Below the pieces are notes generated by a model. The model saw only the letters and a program-made list of their open reading frames with translations. It was not told the origin of the DNA and searched no databases. From an uncultured delta proteobacterium (lineage in GTDB: Bacteria > Myxococcota_A > Polyangia > Polyangiales > Ga0077539), in contig CAIOSS010000509.1 in assembly GCA_903860995.1 (NCBI GenBank), forward strand, positions 1 to 8,680: 8,680 bases of DNA, written 5' to 3'. The first letter of the stretch is position 1. Each line of letters begins with the position of its first letter. Shown piece after piece: positions 6,054 to 8,680 of this stretch. The position numbers and the translations under genes were made by a program.

Positions 6054-7000
6054 TGAACGACCACCCCCCGACCCCGGTCGGCATCCTCGGCGGCGGGCCC
6101 TGGGGCCTCGCGCTGGCCTGCGCCGTCGCGCGCAACGGCCACCCGACCCTCCTGCACTCACGCCGGGCCGAGCGCCCCGACAGGCTCCCGGCGCAGGTCG
6201 CGGTCACGGCCGACCTCGCGGCGCTCGCCCGCCACGCGCGCCTGCTGCTGGTGGCGGTGCCATCGGACGTCGTGCGCGAGGTGGCGCGCTCGCTCGGCGA
6301 CGTGGTCGACGGCGCGCACTTCCTGGTGCACGGCATCCGCGGCCTCTCCGGCGAGGGGCTCACGCCCATCTCCGAGGTGCTGCGCGAGGAGACGCCCTGC
6401 CGACGCGTCGGCGCGCTCGGCGGCCCCGCCCTGGCCGACGACCTGATCGTGGGCAGGGCCTCGGTGCTCGCGGTGGCGTCGCGCTACCCCGAGGTGACCG
6501 ACGCCGTGCGCGGCGCGCTGCAGGGGCCGCTCATGCGCGTCTCGGTGAGCCACGACCTCGTCGGCCTGGAGTGGTCGAGCGCGCTCAACGGGGCGCTCTT
6601 CGTCGCGCTGGGCTACGCGCGCGCCATCGGCGTGCCCCCGGCGCTGCTCGGGGGGTTCCTCACGCGCGGGCTGCACGAGGCGGCGCGCATCGCGGTGGCC
6701 GCGGGCGCCGAGGAGAAGAGCCTCTTCGGCGTGGCGGGGGTGGGCGACCTGCTCGCCGCCATGAGCCAGGACGACCGGCCGGAGTGCCAGCTCGGCGCCG
6801 CGCTCGCGGGAGGCGCCACGCTGGCCGAGGCGCAGGCGCGCTCGACGCTGCGCGTGGAGGCGGCCACGCTGGTTCCGCGGGTGGTGGCCTTCGCGAAGGA
6901 GCACCGGGTGGAGGCGACGATCTTCGCGACCATCGAGGCCGTGTTCAGCGGGCGCGTGACCCGCGAGGCGGTGCTCTCCGGGCTGATGCAGCGGCGCTAG
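6053..7000 (+). CDS. gpsA: GpsA-like glycerol-3-phosphate dehydrogenase homologue lacking catalytic lysines
   Basis: The protein has 315 residues, slightly short for GpsA (about 330-340). The Rossmann motif GILGGGPWGLALA (10-22) matches GxGxxG with the family's Trp. GGPALADD (123-130) replaces the usual SGPxFAxE. TRGLHEAARI (204-213) and GVAGVGDLLAA (226-236) match the C-terminal domain. Family enzymes reduce dihydroxyacetone phosphate with NAD(P)H to sn-glycerol 3-phosphate. They use two lysines (the K of xxKGl and of the KN motif), an Asp in GxxDL, a Thr and an Arg-Asn pair. Here the first Lys is Arg96 (HGIRGL) and the KN site reads ALNGAL (177-182). Asp232 is kept and the Thr is Ala236. 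SRN becomes a DRPE segment. The whole protein has only two lysines (222, 282), neither at those sites. The ATG overlaps the acyltransferase stop, implying a shared glycerolipid role. It may have altered chemistry or be a regulatory pseudoenzyme. Confidence 0.8.
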   Translation: MNDHPPTPVGILGGGPWGLALACAVARNGHPTLLHSRRAERPDRLPAQVAVTADLAALARHARLLLVAVPSDVVREVARSLGDVVDGAHFLVHGIRGLSGEGLTPISEVLREETPCRRVGALGGPALADDLIVGRASVLAVASRYPEVTDAVRGALQGPLMRVSVSHDLVGLEWSSALNGALFVALGYARAIGVPPALLGGFLTRGLHEAARIAVAAGAEEKSLFGVAGVGDLLAAMSQDDRPECQLGAALAGGATLAEAQARSTLRVEAATLVPRVVAFAKEHRVEATIFATIEAVFSGRVTREAVLSGLMQRR

Positions 7001-7039
7001 TCCGCGGGCCCGTCGCCGTGGCAGCGTCCCGGGGGGAAT

Positions 7040-7049
7040 GGAGGCCTCC
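7040..7049 (+). promoter_or_regulatory. Ribosome binding site GGAGG inside a perfect palindrome
   Basis: GGAGGCCTCC is self-complementary. Its left half is the Shine-Dalgarno sequence for the ATG at 7052 (seven-base spacer), and a run of six G lies just upstream at 7031-7036. The CCTCCC half could pair with either G-rich segment and hide the ribosome site, so translation may be tuned by structure. With no loop in the palindrome itself, pairing with the upstream G run is the more realistic fold. Confidence 0.35.
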
Positions 7050-7051
7050 CG

Positions 7052-7462
7052 ATGACGAAGCGAAGACCGCTCCGCCCCGCGTTCATCCTCACCACCACGC
7101 TCGCGGCGGAGTGCCTCGCGGGCGCCGACGCCCACGCGCAGGGGCTCCGGCCCAACTCCTCCCGCTGCCCGGCGACGCCGCCTCGCAGCGGCGGCGCGTG
7201 CGCCCGCCCGGGCCTCCGGTGCAACTACCGCCCGTGCGTCGACTACTTCACGCAGCGCTACACCTGCCTCGCCAGCACGCGCCGATGGAGCCTCGTCGAG
7301 GCGACCTGCACCCCGCCGCCGCCGCCGCCGCCAGTCAATCTGTCGCCGCGTAATCCGCCGCCGCCGATTATCCCGCGCGGTAATCCTCCTCCGCCGCCGT
7401 CGGAGGAGACGCCTGCGCCGCCGGTGATCCATCGCAATCCGCTGCGTCCGCGACCGCGCTGA
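7052..7462 (+). CDS. Secreted six-cysteine protein with proline-rich tail
   Basis: The protein has 136 residues. The start is supported by GGAGG at 7040-7044. Basic residues (KRRPLR) followed by a moderately hydrophobic stretch (10-28) and AHA-Q at 27-30 indicate a cleaved signal peptide. The mature N-terminal half has six cysteines at 39, 50, 57, 62, 72 and 86. They lie in a small domain of the form CP...G..C.R.GL.C.Y..C......Y.C....W.....TC, which suggests three disulfides. I recognise this style from myxobacterial exported proteins but cannot name a family. From residue 88 the chain is proline-rich: seven prolines, then two NPPPP units. It probably forms an extended cell-wall-spanning or adhesive tail. 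Codon use changes at the tail, with many T-ending codons (AAT, CCT, CGT) that are nearly absent before it. The gene starts 51 bases after the GpsA-like gene and may be read from the same transcript. Its role is unknown. Confidence 0.75.
   Translation: MTKRRPLRPAFILTTTLAAECLAGADAHAQGLRPNSSRCPATPPRSGGACARPGLRCNYRPCVDYFTQRYTCLASTRRWSLVEATCTPPPPPPPVNLSPRNPPPPIIPRGNPPPPPSEETPAPPVIHRNPLRPRPR
7313..7333 (+). repeat. CCG trinucleotide tract encoding polyproline
   Basis: Six CCG codons followed by CCA encode seven consecutive prolines at the border between the Cys-rich domain and the tail of the secreted protein. Slippage here would change tail length in steps of one residue without breaking the frame. 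Confidence 0.75.
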
Positions 7463-7472
7463 TCGCCCGCTT

Positions 7473-7485
7473 GCAGAGGCTCTGC
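7473..7485. other. Short dyad GCAGAG-G-CTCTGC after the Cys-rich gene
   Basis: Two 6-base arms are separated by a single base, 10 bases after the stop codon of the secreted protein. As a hairpin only four pairs with a five-base loop are possible, and no T run follows, so it is a weak terminator at best. It could equally be an operator-like protein-binding dyad. Confidence 0.25.
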
Positions 7486-7545
7486 GGTCGATGTGCGCGA
7501 TCGGCGATGAGGTCACCGGGGGCGGCACATGGTGAGATTCGTCAC

Positions 7546-7579
7546 TATATTTTTGACCCCCTCGGGCGGGTCGTAGAGA
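7546..7579 (+). promoter_or_regulatory. Candidate promoter boxes upstream of the sigma-region-4 gene
   Basis: An isolated A/T-rich island contains TATATT (7546-7551) and TTGACC (7553-7558), the latter followed 15 bases later by TAGAGA (7574-7579). TTGACC with TAGAGA would be a -35/-10 pair with a short spacer. TATATT alone could be a -10 box without a good -35. Either would give an unusually long 5' leader of about 180-210 bases for the gene at 7769. Confidence 0.25.
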
Positions 7580-7654
7580 AGGGATTCCTCAGCGCGCGCT
7601 GGAGCCCACCTGACACTGGAGCTCTGGTCTCGAACTGAAAGAATCACAGGGTTG

Positions 7655-7714
7655 GGACGGTCGGCCGTGGAGGCGTCACGCTCGGGAAGCGGACCCTCCA
7701 CACGGCGACCGTCC
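7655..7714 (+). ncRNA. Long imperfect stem-loop in the 5' leader of the sigma-region-4 gene
   Basis: GGACGGTCG (7655-7663) pairs perfectly with CGACCGTCC (7706-7714). After a bulged G7664, CCGT (7665-7668) pairs with ACGG (7702-7705). After a two-base bulge (7700-7701), GGAGG (7669-7673) pairs with CCTCC (7695-7699). This gives 18 base pairs closing a 21-base loop. The loop can form an inner CGCT/AGCG stem (7679-7682 with 7688-7691). It lies 54 bases before the start codon and does not overlap the ribosome site. It may be a cis-acting leader element, a protein-binding RNA site or a processed small RNA. No known riboswitch was recognised. Confidence 0.5.
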
Positions 7715-7718
7715 TCCG

Positions 7719-7738
7719 CCCGCACGGACGAGTGCGGG
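7719..7738 (+). promoter_or_regulatory. Compact 7-bp hairpin just before the Shine-Dalgarno sequence
   Basis: CCCGCAC (7719-7725) pairs perfectly with GTGCGGG (7732-7738) around the loop GGACGA (7726-7731). It begins four bases after the long stem-loop and ends 15 bases before GGGAGGA (7754-7760). Stacked with the long hairpin it forms a two-domain leader. No T tract follows, so it is not a classical attenuator. Confidence 0.45.
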
Positions 7739-7768
7739 CACACCGATCTCTTTGGGAGGACCGCGACC

Positions 7769-8292
<524 letters not shown>

Positions 8293-8305
<13 letters not shown>

Positions 8306-8680
8306 GCCGCGAACACGTACACCCAGCCGATCTCCATCTCTCTCGCCGCGAAGCGCGGCACCGTCACCCGCTGCAGCGCCTCCGCCACGCACCGCCCGGC
8401 CTCCGAGCGGCCCACCGGCTCGCCGACGCGCACCGCGCGCACGGTGCCGTCCCCGCGCGCCGTGAGCGTCACCGGAGCCTGGCCGAAGAAGCTCGGGCCG
8501 AGGCACGCCCGCACCCGCGGCGCGAAGCCCACCATCACCGCGCGCTGCGTCGTGGCAGAGAGCCGGAGCGGCAGGGCGGGTTCGGCCGGGCCGGCGCGCC
8601 CGCGCATGCGCGCGCTCACCTCGGCGGGAGGCGCCGCGGGCGCGATCACCGCCGCGTCGACGGGCGCGGGCCGGACCGCC
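8293..8680 (-). CDS. C-terminal part of an AgmX/PglI-like periplasmic protein (5' end outside the window)
   Basis: The frame is open from the right edge to the TAG at 8293-8295, giving 128 residues. The GTG at 8647-8649 need not be the start, since the frame continues upstream without a stop. The first part is Ala/Pro-rich linker. The rest has the layout of AgmX/PglI C-terminal domains of myxobacteria: a segment ending VRACLGP, then beta strands APVTLTARGDGTVRAVRVGE, then GRCVAEALQRVTVPRF and a final strand. The two cysteines (in RACLGP and GRCV) are placed as in the family, where they probably form a disulfide. Family members take part in gliding-motility or periplasmic TonB-like functions, with an N-terminal part that is missing here. 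The assignment rests on the pattern alone. It converges on, and overlaps by 13 bases, the sigma-region-4 gene. Confidence 0.6.

Larger units (their letters stand above)
7463..7768. other. 306-base non-coding region with dyads, promoter-like box and two hairpins
   Basis: No convincing protein gene lies here on either strand. The left third (7463-7540) holds a short dyad (7473-7485). The centre (about 7541-7560) is the most A/T-rich point nearby and carries promoter-like boxes. The right part (7655-7760) is a structured leader with a long imperfect hairpin, a compact hairpin and a strong Shine-Dalgarno sequence at 7754-7760 for the sigma-region-4 gene. The frame of that gene is open upstream to 7652, but the strong ribosome site places the start at 7769. 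Confidence 0.7.

Noticed and set aside
3576..6161. Very long open frame on the minus strand (861 codons) opposite the sigma, cytochrome-like and PlsB-like genes
   Set aside because: Its product is low-complexity Arg/Ala/Glu/Val text with no domain. It runs antisense to genes with clear family motifs, as is common in high-GC DNA with few stop codons.
6158..7528. Minus-strand open frame of 456 codons opposite the GpsA-like and secreted-protein genes
   Set aside because: It is Arg/Ala/Gly-rich with no recognisable motif, and it lies opposite two genes with recognisable features (Rossmann motif, signal peptide).
7652..7768. Longer N-terminus for the sigma-region-4 protein starting at TTG 7652
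   Set aside because: A strong Shine-Dalgarno sequence at 7754-7760 sits correctly before ATG 7769. The upstream stretch forms strong RNA hairpins and encodes low-complexity Ser/Arg sequence.

Overview
The window is a GC-rich stretch of bacterial chromosome with 11 supported protein-coding genes, two of them cut by the window edges. No rRNA, tRNA, CRISPR array, transposase or integrase is visible. Bases from about 1600 onward look like a myxobacterium (Myxococcota, possibly a Polyangia or Sandaracinus relative). This rests on strong G/C at third codon positions, CTC as the favoured leucine codon, a lone sigma-region-4 protein with a Cys/His cluster, a six-cysteine secreted protein and an AgmX/PglI-like C-terminal domain. 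This is an inference from recognised protein styles, not from a database search.

Left part (1-1963): the C-terminal end of a protein with a fibronectin-III-like domain, a 123-base spacer with an inverted repeat, and a secreted FG-GAP repeat protein. Codon use changes sharply inside the fifth FG-GAP motif, near 1565-1575. The left side prefers CTG and tolerates T-ending codons. The right side has CTC and no T-ending codons. The gene may therefore be a fusion of two sources, either an assembly chimera at a conserved repeat or a real recombination.

Middle part (1974-4363): a PRPP synthase of a divergent clade (minus strand) is divergent from a FliA/WhiG-type sigma factor (plus strand). The sigma gene runs tail to tail, with a 15-base overlap, into a minus-strand pair. 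That pair is a membrane-anchored cytochrome-c-like protein with a CX4CH motif followed by a 62-residue single-pass membrane protein.

Right part (4467-8680): a PlsB-like acyltransferase is translationally coupled to a GpsA-like dehydrogenase. Together they would make and acylate sn-glycerol 3-phosphate, the first steps of phospholipid synthesis. However, the GpsA-like protein lacks both catalytic lysines of the family, and the acyltransferase lacks the motif III glutamate. A secreted Cys-rich protein with a proline-rich tail follows. Then comes a 306-base non-coding stretch with two strong hairpins, which forms the leader of the sigma-region-4 protein. That gene converges on, and overlaps, the 3' end of an AgmX/PglI-like gene that runs off the right edge.

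The most promising points for follow-up are the structured leader plus Cys/His-containing lone sigma-4 protein, the GpsA-like protein without catalytic lysines, and the composition break in the FG-GAP gene.
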